A stretch of DNA of 64,000 bases from Sphaerolaimus hirsutus (lineage: Eukaryota > Nematoda > Chromadorea > Monhysterida > Sphaerolaimidae). Location of the stretch: the NCBI GenBank assembly GCA_964036195.1, contig OZ038456.1, positions 23,537,792-23,601,791 of the forward strand. The letters are read 5' to 3'. Position numbers and translations under genes: made by a program. The number at the start of each line of letters is the position of its first letter. Position 1 is the stretch's first letter. The notes below the pieces were generated by a model that had not been told where the DNA came from, ran no database searches, and saw only the letters and a list, made by a program, of their open reading frames with translations. Shown here one piece after another: positions 11,211 to 23,314 of the stretch.

Positions 11211-12219
11211 ATGTTAATATTACACGCAGTTAGATTGGTGCTTGGCGTACGATGGGCTAGATGAAATTTTGGATGCAAATCACAGGGATGAAACGCGAGA
11301 TGCCCCGGGAATGAAAGAGAAACTCAAAGACTGGTTTAGATCTGCTCATGGTAAACTTCCATGGATTAATCCAGATAACTTTTGATTTTTCAAAAAAATT
11401 CACATTTATGTTACATTTTGTGACACATTTTAGTATGAAATGAAAACATGTTTGAAAACAATACAATATAATGGTTTTTATTTTTTTGTGCTAGTGTATT
11501 GAATGTGAAATGGTTGCAGTGAGTGTTCACTTGTTGTTCATTTTTTGCCTTTCATTTACATACAAAATCGGCTGTCTAAATTGCACTTGTGATTTTTAAA
11601 AAAATGATAAAGTTGATAGTTTAAAAATATCATTGTTTGTTTTGTGGATGTATTATTGAACTGATTTTTTTTGTTTTTGATGCACAAAAATATGGGCTTT
11701 TGTATGTGACAATGCTATAATTACAGATACATGGATGTAATTTAAAAACATTATTTAATGTTTTAAGCATGACCACAATTTCTCCATCATCTTTGAACTT
11801 CTATCGAGAAACATAGTATCAAATGAGAGAGAAAAAAATACTGAACATATATCTGAGACAGATATCATCTACAACATAAAACCTAATTTTAAAAAATATT
11901 TATAGCTAGAAAACAAATTAATTTTTTTTTTAATGTATCACAGTGCTAAAAATATACAATACAGTCCCAAAAATCAAGCATAATTTTCTGCATCACATGC
12001 TGCTTACAGTTTGTCCTACACATTTGTACTTATTCTACAAACAATTATTTTGTCTGCAGCATTTTACCACACTTTTCAAATATGTGTTCTTCCGGAGGAA
12101 AAATATAAAAAAAATAAAGATGGTGGCCATTTGGCTGATTACACAGACTGTTTAAATGAATTTGAAAACTAAATAATGGGTTTTCACAGAGGGAACCTTG
12201 AAAACCAGCTTGTGTGGTG
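11211..12219. mobile_element. MULE-like element, copy 3, right part only
   Basis: This matches the right half of 3629-5943 from about 4490 on and ends CCAGCTTGTGTGGTG. The next bases, ccattgtag, resemble the target of copy 1. It lacks the 4630-5090 stretch of copy 1. Its left end is in or beyond the gap. Confidence 0.75.
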
Positions 12220-12289
12220 CCATTGTAGGAAGTAAATATGCTTCAGCCCATGTAGCAAGTAAATATTGCCCAAGTCTTCGATTTGTGAT

Positions 12290-13800
12290 TAGCATTCAAA
12301 AAAATCACCAATTGTTTGGAAAATATATATAAATATATCACCCCAAACTTGGAAAAAATATCAATATATATAAATCACTCAAGGCCTTCAGAAAATATAA
12401 TTAAATCACTGAAAAAATAACTCTAAGCTAAAAAAAATCACAAAAAATCACTTGCAGTTTATTTCAATTACAAGCAAAATTGTGGGCTATTGCGGGCTTA
12501 ATTTACCATTTGCAAGCAAAAAAATGTACTCTAACATCCTACAATCTATTATTGTTTCACAAGCAGTATTCATTTCATACAGTATTGACAAGTGAAAATA
12601 TCATGCAAATATCACACCAGAAAAATTCAACCTACAACCTCAATGACAACTTCAAAAACATTTTGCACTGCAAACATGTTGCACTGAACCTATAGCGCCT
12701 GGTTGTGGCAGTGATGTTTGACTAAATAGGTGCTTAGTACTTGCAGCAGTGCCAGGTATGCCAAGGAAGTTTAGAGCGAATTCACTTACCATATTTCCTC
12801 GAAATACCCCCAGGGGGTTTATTTTTTCAGAGTGAGAATTTTGAGGGGGGTTAAATCAGGGGGGTTATAAATTCATAGTGTCCATTTTGAGGGGGGGGGT
12901 ATTTAGAGGAAATGCAGTAGTTCATGCAATCATCTAGTGTTTTAAAAAGCTACTTTTTCAACAGTGGTGAGCTGTGAAAACTCAGGGCACACGGCTACAT
13001 GTTTGGCAAAATTTTGGTGACATTTTGGTGACACCATGGTGTCAGTTTTCCACAGTTGTCCCCCATATTTGATAACTGGCAACATTGGTGGATGTCACCA
13101 AGTGTTGAGTGAGTTTTCAATTACTGTAGATCATTTTTGAAGACATCAAGCAGGTATTTTTGATTCAATGTTATGTTTTATTTCAGAAAAGTATGTTATA
13201 AGATAGAGAAATGCTTTATACACAAAATGTGACAATACAATTCATAGTAGGATGACATAAAAAGTTACTAAAACAGTTTACATCTTTGTCACACACATAA
13301 TGAAGACTAAGTGATGGTGATATCACCATTTGTCATCATTTGAGTTTTCACATTAGGTAAACACAGTGGCAAACTAGTGACTTGCCAAAACAACCCCACT
13401 GAAATTCACGCTATATGTCACCATTTTTGGCCATTTCAGTTTTCAAAAAAGTCATGGTGAAAACTAGTGTGTGTAGGCACAATATTTACCTGCTTCAAAC
13501 ACTATTTTCACTCAATAATGCTCTACATGAGCAGATGAAGGAATTTCAGGAGAAAAATTCTCCTGCAAAATTCAAAATTCTCTTGCACAAATTACATGTT
13601 TTAGTCATGAAGCGCAATACTTGTACCACAATGTATCTAGTATGAGTGATTTTCTCAGTGATTTTTTTTTCAAATTTGAAAAATATATATAAATATATCA
13701 CTCAGAATTTGAAAAAAATATAAATATATATAAATCACGGGTTATTTATATTTATTGTGATTTTCAAAAATATAAATCACGGGTTATTTTTCGAATGCTA
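12290..13800. mobile_element. TAGCATTC-ended DNA transposon with 8-base duplications
   Basis: It starts TAGCATTCAAAAA and ends TTTTTCGAATGCTA. Perfect tttgtgat lies at 12282-12289 and 13801-13808. The subterminal parts repeat ATATATAAATATATCAC units. An 8-base duplication suggests hAT. Nested inside are a TACCATATTTCCTC element (12787-12919) and a CCTACACAC-family end near 13477. No transposase is seen. Confidence 0.85.
12787..12919. mobile_element. TACCATATTTCCTC-ended TCGAAATACCCC MITE
   Basis: Short inverted-end element running from TACCATATTTCCTCG to GAGGAAATGCAGTA. Its interior is G-rich units of the GAGGGGGGTTA type. Same family as 22904-23314 and 34561-35358. Confidence 0.7.
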
Positions 13801-13833
13801 TTTGTGATTTGATTTCTTCAATTCCAAACATAC

Positions 13834-13933
13834 ATGTCCAGCATAAATGAAGTCCTCCAGCCTGACAGGTTGCAGTTCCACATTGCCAATCCACAAAAGC
13901 CGGGGCCCAAACAGCTCCGGTATGTATTTTGAC
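13834..13933 (-). CDS. candidate host exon
   Basis: On the minus strand, after the acceptor-like CTAAACAG, an open 100-base block reads SKYIPELFGPRLLWIG and continues to VRLEDFIYAGH. It ends at a GTATGT donor (GGACAT then GTATGT). Phase in is 2 and phase out is 0. Joined to the candidate exon at 38008-38166 it stays in frame. The opposite strand also shows an open stretch with a donor-like GTATGT, so the strand is not certain. I do not recognise the protein. Confidence 0.38.
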
Positions 13934-14361
13934 CTGTTTAGATATTTACATACCGTATTTCTTCTAATAGATGGACGGGTCTAGTGATGGAAAAAGCGCC
14001 AGGCTTTTAGCGCCAAGCGCCAAAAGCGCCATGGCGCTTTTCAGGACCTGGGCGCCAAGCACCAATAGCGCCAGAGCGTTTTAGCGCCAAGCGCCAAAAG
14101 CGCCATGGCGCTTTTCAGGACCTGGGCGCCAAGCGCCAATAGCGCCAGAGCGTTTTAGCGCCAAGCGCCAAAAGCGCCATGGCGCTTTTCAAGACCTGGG
14201 CGACAAGCGCCAATGGCGCCAGGAGGCAATGGCGCCAAGCGCCAATGGCGCCAGCGTCAAAGCAATTTCGCTTCCTTATGATGCACACGCAGTTCATAGG
14301 GTCGGAAATGTATTCCTTACATTTGCTTTGTGAGCTATCAATATCACTTTCCAAAACATAC

Positions 14362-14476
14362 TACCGTTTTTCTTCTAATAGAAGGGCGCCCTCCTATTTT
14401 GTCAACTTTTTACCTACCCTTTTATTGGAGACGCCCTCTATTGGAGACCTGCCCTTCTATTAGAAAAAGTACGATA
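14362..14476. mobile_element. short TACCGTTTTTCTTC-ended MITE
   Basis: This 115-base inverted-end element starts TACCGTTTTTCTTCTAATAG and ends CTTCTATTAGAAAAAGTACG plus ATA. The centre holds GGCGCCCTC and ATTGGAGACG units. It lies inside the large GCGCCA hAT. Confidence 0.7.
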
Positions 14477-14509
14477 GCAAGATCCGAATTGCTACCAAAA
14501 AAGTGTTAA

Positions 14510-14820
14510 AGCATTACAATCAATAGGAGGTGATGCGACAAATTCAAAATCACCGCAAATTAAATTATACGAAAACTGTAAGAGATAGGCAATTTGTAGA
14601 TGGACATATTTGACAGCCGACAAATATCGCCACAAAATTGATTGAATGCTCAATATCTCGACAACCACTATAGATTTTTCAAAAAAATTGAACACAATAT
14701 AGACGCGAGTGCTTTCTTTTCACATGTCAATTTTGAAAACCGTAGCTCTTACGGTTTTTGTATAATTGAATTTGCGGCGATGTTGAATTTGTCGCATCAC
14801 CTCCTATTGATCATTATGCT
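14510..14820. repeat. foldback element with about 65-base arms
   Basis: The left arm from 14510 (CAATAGGAGGTGATGCGAC...) is repeated inverted at the right, ending at 14820 (...GTCGCATCACCTCCTATTG). The loop is about 170 bases and non-coding. No target duplication was resolved. Confidence 0.75.
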
Positions 14821-15043
14821 GTAAATCCGGCTTAATGGGGAGGAAAAACGTTGTTCAATGACTTTTTTAGAAAAAAAAAGCTGTGTTAAAAAAATGGTTA
14901 TGAACTTATGAGCCTCCATACCTCTATGATTGTTTCAGAGTGAGATTATGAGCGGGGTGAAACGAGGGGGTATTTCGAGGGGGGGGGCTAATAAGTTCAT
15001 AGTGGTCATTTTGAGGGGGAGTATTTTGAGGAAATATGGTAAA

Positions 15044-15591
15044 CTCGGCGGACTTTTTGGGAGTCATTGTTCTACGGGATTTTTGTACAAGTGTGACTAA
15101 TTAAACTTGGCATATGTCCAAGTTTTCGCGTTTCATGCAAACAAGTTTAAAGATGCACGATTTTTGTTCACGTCGCCAATAATGGTCACGGAATGCAATT
15201 AAGCAATTGACTGCAAATGGCAACAAACGTATTAGTTGAAACTTGTGTTTACTTAATCACATTCCGCGGCCATTATTGTGACGCGAACAGAAATCGGGCG
15301 TCTTTAATCTTTTTGGTATGAAACGCAAGGAATTTGGACGTGTGCCAAATTTCATATGTACTTTTTGGAGGAATCTATCTGGGCCGCGACGATAAGATCG
15401 GGCCTAATGCCTTACAATCCGACTTTCTGTAACGATATGTCTATCAAATTCATATCGTTCTCTTAGAAAAGGTTGGATTGAATAAAATGTATCGTGAACC
15501 AAATGGAATCCGTCCATTCAAGTTCGAATTAAAAAAGGTACGTCATTGGGAACCAAGGGCCGAATAGCTGATTCGTTTCATGTCCGCCGAG
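15044..15591. mobile_element. CTCGGCGGAC-ended foldback element
   Basis: It starts CTCGGCGGAC and ends GTCCGCCGAG. Inner inverted arms lie around 15106-15220 and 15240-15360, each with a CCATTATTG/CAATAATGG core. It has no coding content. A relative sits at 46715-46901. Confidence 0.7.
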
Positions 15592-15839
15592 TTTATGCAG
15601 GTATTTTTTTATTTTTTTAACACTCGTACCACGGCTGGCTCTAAATACAAGTCAAGGGCATAATAATAAAAAAATACAGAAAGAAAAAATATAGAACTGA
15701 AGTCTAGTCAGACAATAAGAATAATTGAGAACAAATAATAGTAATAAAAATACACTCAAATTGTAAGGCATAACATTGGGTCGAATAATACACGTTTACA
15801 GACCTGAGCATTTCACTCGAAATCATAAATCAACAAAAA

Positions 15840-18820
15840 CTAGCAAGCACGCATTTATGGCCAATGTCGCGTTTGTAACACTGTCATTGGGTCTCTTAAG
15901 GATGAAATTAGAAACACTGAAAAGTTGGCGCGCGATAAGTCTAACGCGCGGCGTCTCGAGTATGAGCTGAGCACAAATAACGTAAAGACGGACTTATACA
16001 GTCTGGCGAAACGTTTTAGAGCACCAGCAATAGAATATCCTGCCTTAAGAAAAATGGGGGGTGGGACAGTTAACAATTCTGGTGAACTGAATGACGTACT
16101 AAAGGGGTTCTGGAAAACAGTACAAAGTGCTAACCCAATGGAAAACATAGATGCACACAGGGATACATCCCTATCTGACGTAATTTCAGGTGGGGTTAAG
16201 GAGAGCCTAGATAATGCTATATCTGAGCTAGATGTAAAGCGTGCATGCAAATAACTGAAGCTTTCTAAATCACCTGGTACAACAGGTATTTATCATGAAA
16301 TGCTTAAAGGGGCTGGACCAGAATTAGTGAGGGTTCTCACTATTCTATTCAACTCCTGGTTTGAGGGCGCGGAAATACCCCGGGAAGCGAAAATATGTAA
16401 ATTACAATTACTGCATAAGAAGGGATCGAGGCATGATGTTAACAATTATAGATCAATAGGGTTGCAGTGCAATCTTTTGAAGCTATACTGCTGCATCTTA
16501 AATAAACGCCTCTTGGATACATTCGAGGCCGTACATGGCTTTGGGGATATGCAAGGGGGGTTCCGAAAGAAACGCCGTACAACTGACAATCATGTGGTTA
16601 TGCAGGGATGTTTAGCATATAATGGAAAACTCTCTGCATGTTTTGTTGATGCTGTGAAAGCATTCGACAGAATTCCACGGGATCTGTTGTGGCGAAAACT
16701 TTTAGCATATGGATACAGTCAGAAGTTTGTGACTGCAATGTCAAACACATACACTAATTTAGAGTGCTTTATCCAATATGGTGATTTTGCCTCAGATCTA
16801 ATGACATATAAGAATGGGGTGCGACAGGGATGCTGTCTCTCGCCTAGCCTATATGTTATATATATGGCAGATCTAAGAACCGACCTAGAAAAATTGGGTG
16901 TCAGTGCAGCCTTAGGTAGAAGATATGTACCGGCAATCTTTTTTGTGGATGACATAGTGCTGCTGGCCAACAATGATAAGGTGTTGCAGCAGATTATGGA
17001 TACATTCACGCAATGGGCATGGAAATGGGGGGTTGCAATAAACCCCTCAAAAAGCAAAGTAATGCATTTCAGACAAGGCGCTGATGAATTTAAAACTTGG
17101 AAGTTGGGACTAGATGCACAAAAAAAATTTCAGACTATTTCGGAGGTGGATGATATAAAGTACCTAGGGGTACGACTGTCATCGGGTCCGGATAGCCTGA
17201 AATGGCATAGAGAAGGTCTCGTTCAGGGATCGCATGTGGCGGCGATTCTAGTAGGGGAGGTACAGAGGTTCAGTTCAAGGCCCTTATGGGCAACGAACAG
17301 ACTCTGGAGTCTTTATGCAATGCCGAAAATATTGTATGGAGCGGAAATAAGCGGGCTGTCAAAATCTCATCTGAAGAAACTTGTTAGTCTCCAGATGCAG
17401 AGTTTTAGGCTGGCCACGAAGGCACCACATTGGGTAGGCAACAGAATACTTGCCATAGAAGGGGATCTGACTACGGTTAAAGGCGCTTATAATAAGCTCG
17501 TCATGAGCCATAGTAGGTACCTCAGGGGGGTTTCTGTAAGCAAAACAACAGCGGAAGCTGCTGTCCATTGGCAAACTTTGCGATCTGGCCAAAGACGCCA
17601 GAATAGTCCTGTAGGGCGTGAAGGGAAAATTTATAAAGAATGGGAACTGAACCCTCTACTCAGTAAAAAGGGACTAAAACTTACCTGTAAAGAAAAATCC
17701 TGGGATGATCGTACCCTGGGTGATACATATGTAACCCAGGTGCGAAAAGAAAGGTATAACGGCTTGGGGTTGACCCCAATCAACCCGAAACTGTTGTACA
17801 GCACCGAATTACCTTGGCTTTGGTTCAGACACGGCCTATTACAAAAAACCGTCCAATACAGTCTGAGGGGGGGGGGCTGGAGGCAGAACGTTTGTGAACT
17901 GCATATTCTGTAAAAGAAATGGAGTTTACATGTGGCTCACAGTGCCTCACATCCTGTATGGATGTCCGTCCCTACACTTGAACGGATGGCGTGATAGGAT
18001 GATTAGAGCACTCCAGGTGGAATGCTGTAATGAAAAATGTGCTGAAAAAATCAATAGTGCCAGTCCTTTAGACAGATCGGATCTCTTTAGGTCATCTGAT
18101 CTGTGCAAAACTGTCAGAGGCATACTCTCAAAAGAAGTGCATGCTCTAGATATGGGGCTGTGCGATATTTACTCGAACTCTGTATAGAGTAATACTTGCA
18201 AATCTAGTTTTACATGTAAGTAAGATGTAAGCTTAGATATATTGTAGGTACTCGCTCTAGAACATTGTAGAATTTATTGTTTTCCAAGAAGCATGAACTG
18301 ATAGGCGGCTGCAAGAATGTAGTTGGAGCGGCCTATCACAACAGCCATTCAATGTGGACACATTTAATGGCTAGATCTGACTAGTACTGTCGCCATTCTT
18401 AGTGTGCGTAACACTAAAATGAGCTGTATTATGACAGGGTGCACCCTGCGTTAAGAATTTATTTTTTAGGTCCGGACTTTAATAGTGTGGTGCTAAATTT
18501 ATTATACAGTTACGTGTCTTAGTATGCTGTTCTTGTAGTAGTAGTATATTTTGGTGCTTTAATATATTGCATATTACTTGCTCATGTGTTTCCACAATAT
18601 CTCAATTTATCACTTATCTGTCCAAATATATTCTCTTAAAGCATTCTGCACGGATGATCATATTCCACCGGTTACTGTATTTTACCTCAAGTCACTGTTC
18701 CTGCTTCTGTATTTACCAATCTCGATTTTTTTCTTTCTTCTGTTATTTTATGTGGTAATTTTATACCCTTGACGCGCGTCGCCAATTGTGGTACTGAGTT
18801 TAAATGAAATGAAATGAGCA
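15840..18820 (+). mobile_element. 5'-truncated CR1/L2-like LINE (LINE-1 of 3)
   Basis: This keeps the linker, reverse transcriptase and C-terminal zinc-knuckle parts of ORF2 and a 3' UTR (18188-18820). It ends in a short TGAAA repeat (tttaaatgaaatgaaatga). The endonuclease domain is absent, so it is 5'-truncated near 15840, as is common after incomplete reverse transcription. It lies within the large nest. Confidence 0.8.
15880..18187 (+). pseudogene. LINE ORF2 reverse transcriptase, broken
   Basis: This is a non-LTR reverse transcriptase. The reading frame begins in the linker before the RT domain (SLKDEIRNTEKLARDK) and meets an in-frame TAA near 16252. It then continues open from 16300 to 17913. 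RT landmarks include KLSKSPGTTG, LLHKKGSRHDVNNYRSIGL, GGFRKKRRTTDNHV, FVDAVKAFDR, GVRQGCCLSPSLYVIYMADL and the catalytic FFVDDIVLLAN near residue 214 of that block. A run of nine G near 17869 shifts the frame. The next frame then gives the C-terminal zinc-knuckle-like CIFC...HILYGC (17894-18187). The one stop and one frameshift make it inactive as it stands. It is closely related to the ORF2 at 39550-44366. Confidence 0.85.
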
Positions 18821-19859
18821 GAGATTTCACGGAACAATTGTAAAAAGATTCCTAGAACGATTCACCTAATATGCATAATATGTGTATATGTATTACAGAC
18901 AACGCGAGATACACAGTTTAATCAGCTATTGAAATATTTTAACTACCTAGAAAACAACCAGGGCCCTGGGTTTATGTAATAAACTACTTGTATTACACAT
19001 ATCAGAGCAGAGCAGGTCAGCAGACTCTTCATGTAAAGCGGGAATTAGAGCTCAGCGTCGATTCGACGTGAAATGATGACGTGAAATGATGTCGTGAAAT
19101 TGATTACATGAGAACGGACAAAGATACGGTCTTGTAATTTCAGAATAAGATTGTCCAGGTAATTGTGTATAATGTCCCAAAAAAGATTTGAAAAATATTA
19201 AGTAATTAATGTGTTATTAATTGTACGTCAAAATTGCATCTTTTCACGTCAACATTTCCCGTCAAACATTTCACGTCAGCAACTTTTCACGTCAGCAACA
19301 TTTCACGTCACATAAAATGTTGACGTGAAATGTAAGTCGTCAAATCTTTTCACGTCAGAGTGTTGACGTGAAAAGATGTTTACTGATAAACATTTTACGT
19401 CAAAAACATTTCACGTCAAGCTGTAATTACAATTTTATGTGTGACATGAAATGAATGTGTAATATATATTTTTAAGTGAAATGAATGGTAAAAGTGATTT
19501 TTAAGTGTGTATATTATTTCTTTTGTATTTATTTGTAACTTTTCATGTAACTTTCATGTAAACTAATGTTTTTGTGATTTCATAGAAATGCACATTCCTG
19601 CATCCCATTCTGGTGTACATTGGCTGATTTTGATGTCATTCAAGTATGTTGGGGTTTGGGGTCTGGTCTATAACGAATTGTCTTGGTTTGTTCAAATAAT
19701 CCCCCAGTCCTGAGATAATGGGGGTCTATAAAAGGGTGGTAATTTTGAATAGCCAATCTGCACATTGACTTTGAAGCTGAATAACTCATGCATTTCTAGG
19801 CCAATTTGGATCGTTCAACACTTAAAATGATCAGGACAGCCTGCAGATTGTGGTTGTAG

Positions 19860-20314
19860 TAGTGATGTCTAAATTCCGTATGCTGATTTGACCCGGTTTT
19901 TAGACATGAAAAAAATAATTTTTTTGAACATGCTATCATATAGTGATGGAATGGTGCCACGCCGCTGGCACCATTTGAGGGCGCTAAGGGGCGCCACGCC
20001 ATGGCACCATTGGCCCTTGGCACCTTTTTCCTGTGGCGCCATTGATGCCTGGCGCTCTTCTTTCAGATGGCGCCATGGCGCCCTTGGCGCTTGTGCCATT
20101 TTCCCGTGGCGCCTATGGCACCTGGCACGCTGCTTCTGGTGCGCCAACTTTTGACTGGAACACGATATTGTAATAATTTTCTGGCCAGATTACTTCTTTT
20201 CATCTATAGTGTATGATAGAATGTTCAAAAAAAATGTCTTGAAAAATTATTATTATGACTATTCTTCATGTTAAAAAGTGGGTCAGATTGGCATACGGAA
20301 TAAAGACATCACTA
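19860..20314. mobile_element. TAGTGATGTCTAAATTCC-ended palindromic element with GCGCCA core
   Basis: It starts TAGTGATGTCTAAATTCCG and ends CGGAATAAAGACATCACTA. The flanks, TTCAACACTTAAAATGATC at about 19815 and its near-complement at about 20350, are also inverted, so a larger palindromic element encloses it. The centre (19940-20150) is GGCGCC/GGCACC-rich and begins with TAGTGATGG, a further nested unit. No clean 8-base duplication was found. Confidence 0.6.
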
Positions 20315-20945
20315 ATCCGACCACAAAAATTGAATCTTATGGTTGCCCTGATCATTTTAAGTGTTGCACAATTCAAATCGGCCCAGAAAGGACTGATCAA
20401 AGTCATCAAACATTTTACATCGAACATTTTACGTCAAGCATTTCACGTCAAACATTTTACGTCACTGAAAAATGTCATTTTTGCATTTGACGTAAAATGT
20501 TGACGTGAAATGATTTGACGTAAAAAGATTTTAAAATCTTTTTACGTCGAATCATTTCACGTCGAACTATTGCATGCAATCGTCAACGTGAAAAGATGCA
20601 AAGTAATTTTATGAAATAAATAAAATTTTCAGTTATTTTTTGATATAAATTCAATTTTTTATGTACTTTTATGATTCAAATACAATTTATAATGTACTTT
20701 TATGACTTTAATACAATTTTTTTAGAAATATAACCTTTTATACTGTTTTTTTATAAGTAAATGTAAATGTAAAGTATTTATTTCACTTTTAAATGTGAGT
20801 ATATCACTTTTGTCCCAGTAAAATGTAAGAGTAGGTATTTTTGAGAATTTTGCCCCAATTTTTACTCTTTTGTATATCACCCATTTTGCCCCAATTTTCA
20901 CTCTTGTGTATTTCACCCAAGTTTTACTCTGGTGTATATCACAGG

Positions 20946-21403
20946 CAGGGACGTACGCAGGGGGGGGGGCGGGGGGGGGGGGGGGGCGGCCGCCCCCCCC
21001 CCCCGTTCCCGGGCCGGACAAAAAAAAGTGCCAAAAATGGCACTTTCGTGAAGCGATTTTGTACCTACATAGCAAAAATTTTGCGCGCAAGCGCGCATTT
21101 CCGTCCCCCACTCTATATATAATTCATATTTTCGATTCCGGAGTGAAATCACCACTACAAATGCCTTCATCGCAGTGCCGTGTACCTAAATTAAGGCGCA
21201 AATAAGTACTTAGAGTACACTTTGGCGTTGGCGCCAACGCCAATAGGGTTATGGCGCTGGCGCCAATGAATGGCGCCAGCGCCATGGCCCCATTCCGTTT
21301 ACTACAGGAGGAAATTTTAGGGGGGGGGGGGGCGCCGCCCCCCCCGTTCGCCGGGCTCTGTATACAATCCGCCCCCCCGCTCAAAATCCTGCGTACGTCC
21401 CTG
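20946..21403. mobile_element. hAT-like MITE with CAGGGACGTACGC ends and polyG/polyC arms
   Basis: It starts CAGGGACGTACGCAGG and ends CCTGCGTACGTCCCTG, with perfect 8-base duplications atcacagg (20938-20945, 21404-21411). Long G and C runs flank a GCGGCCGC near the left end. The right part holds a GGCGCC-rich inner block at 21220-21290. No transposase. Confidence 0.92.
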
Positions 21404-21430
21404 ATCACAGGGTTGTGAAGAGTACTGAAC

Positions 21431-21920
21431 CAGGGGTAGGAAAGTGGGGGTTGGGGTGGATTAACCCCCCCCCCAAACCGCCCAGGTATCTATCTATCCT
21501 GGAGGCAAAATTATGGGCTACTATCCCATAAACCACCCCCCCCAAATCGGCCAGCTATCTATCTATCTATCTGGAGTGATTTTTGAGAAACTATACCCCA
21601 ATTTTCACTCAAAATCGTTATTTTTCATACCTTGATATAGATTTTCACCTCCAAAATCACTAGTTCATGCATCTAACTGCCTATTTTCAGCTATTTTTAG
21701 AACTATGTGTCCTTATATACCCATTTTTAGCCATTTTTCACCTACTTTTAGCAATTTTTCTTCTTTTCCTCTCTTCTATGCCTATATATTGCACCCCCGT
21801 GAACCCCCCCAAACTCCCCCCTACCCAACCCCCCAGAAAATTTTTCAGCTATCTATCCCTCCAGAGGAGCTATTTATTATTTATTTAAACCCCAGATGGC
21901 TGAAATCTAGAATACCCCTG
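21431..21920. mobile_element. hAT-like MITE with CAGGGGTA ends
   Basis: It starts CAGGGGTAGG and ends ATACCCCTG, with perfect 8-base duplications tactgaac (21423-21430, 21921-21928). The interior carries repeated TATCTATCTATC with C-rich and TTTTCACC segments. A related interior is seen at 26520-26650. No coding content. Confidence 0.92.
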
Positions 21921-22903
21921 TACTGAACTTTTTTGAAAGTAAACATAAATGTTAAGTATTTATTTTTACTCACAGTTGAGTCTCCAGGTGTTTTCAAGCA
22001 GAGGAAAAATACCCTCCCTGATTTACCCCCATCTGGAACATGATGTTTTGATGTACATCACTTAAATATGTAATGAACATGATGAATTGATTTATGTCAA
22101 TTTGCATCGCAGTAACACAGACAAGTAAACATCTACTTATACATGGATGTCTTAATATATCCTTAGTTTTGGGCATGCAAAACGCCACTCTTTACTATGA
22201 TCCTTACTGAAAATTTCTGGCAAAATAATAACCCCCCTTGAAATACCCCTGCAAAATTTCCACTCTGAAAAATAAACCTCCTGGGGAAGAGACATATTCA
22301 GGATTTTTGAGTGGGGGGGGGGCTGTTTGTTCACAGAGCTCGGCGAGAGTGGGGGGGGGGGGGTCTCAGCCCCCCCTAAAATTTTTCCCTACAGAGTGAC
22401 ATAATGGCGCTGTGGCGCTGGTGCCACTCATAGGCACCATGCCATGGCGCCGTTGGCATTGGCGCCAGGGACCGCTGTATATGTATTTATGTAAATATAC
22501 GTACATATACAGCGACAGGGACAAAATAGAGTGCTTGCTCGGAGAATTGCATTTATGGGATTGATATTTATGTAGAAAATACTAAGTGTATAGGGTATAA
22601 TTGCGCGCTTGCGCACACAATTTTCACACACATTACAAGAGTTGTATTTTCCAGGGGTTTTCAGGTCTCACCCCGGGAAGGGGGAGCTGCAGCTCCCCCC
22701 TGAATACAGCCCTCCCCTGGGGGTATTTTGAGGAAATACAGGAAGTATGTAGATGGTATAAATACTGTTCTAATGTAATGTACAGTCATTGTAATGTACA
22801 GTCATTGTAATGTACAGTCATTGTAATGTATGGATGTTTTATACTAAGAATGTCTTAAAACTAATGAAAATGCACACTCGCATACAAAAAATTACAAAAT
22901 AAC

Positions 22904-23314
22904 TACCATATTTCCTCAAATACCCCCGGGGGTGATTGTTTCATCGTGGTCCTGAGAGGGGGGGGGGGGTTTAACGAGGGGGGGGGGTATTTTGAGGGGG
23001 GGTTATTATTTCACCAGAATTTTTTTCAAATCCTAGTACAAAATCATTGTTTGTGATGTACACTGGGGTAGAAAAATGCATCAATAACTGATATGTATAG
23101 ACTCTTGTAGACTAATAGTAGTATGTAGATGGTATAAACACTGATCTAACGTGATTACGACATTGTTTTAACATGTGTTCTGCACTACAGTATTTGTCAT
23201 GTACATTCTCTTTAAACTCAATCTGGGGGGGGTATTTCGAGGGGGGGTGATTGTTTCATAGTGGTCTCGAGAGGGGGGGTATTTCAAGGGGGGTTATTTC
23301 GAGGAAATATGGTA
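22904..23314. mobile_element. TACCATATTTCCTC-ended TCGAAATACCCC MITE
   Basis: It starts TACCATATTTCCTCAAATAC and ends GAGGAAATATGGTA. Both subterminal parts are G-rich (GAGGGGGGGGTTA and GGTATTTCGAGG units). The centre (CATTGTTTTAACATGTGTTC...) matches the centre of the split element at 27215-33299 and gives its uninterrupted form. Confidence 0.8.

Noticed and set aside
14115..14354. Long ALA/TRP/ARG-rich open frames in GCGCCA arrays (also 25828-26118, 48035-48295, 48857-49181)
   Set aside because: All frames of the GCGCCA repeat are open by composition, and the frames follow repeat units on both strands.
22185..22300. Complete TCGAAATACCCC MITE
   Set aside because: Only interior units (AATAACCCCCCTTGAAATAC) are present; neither terminus could be found.
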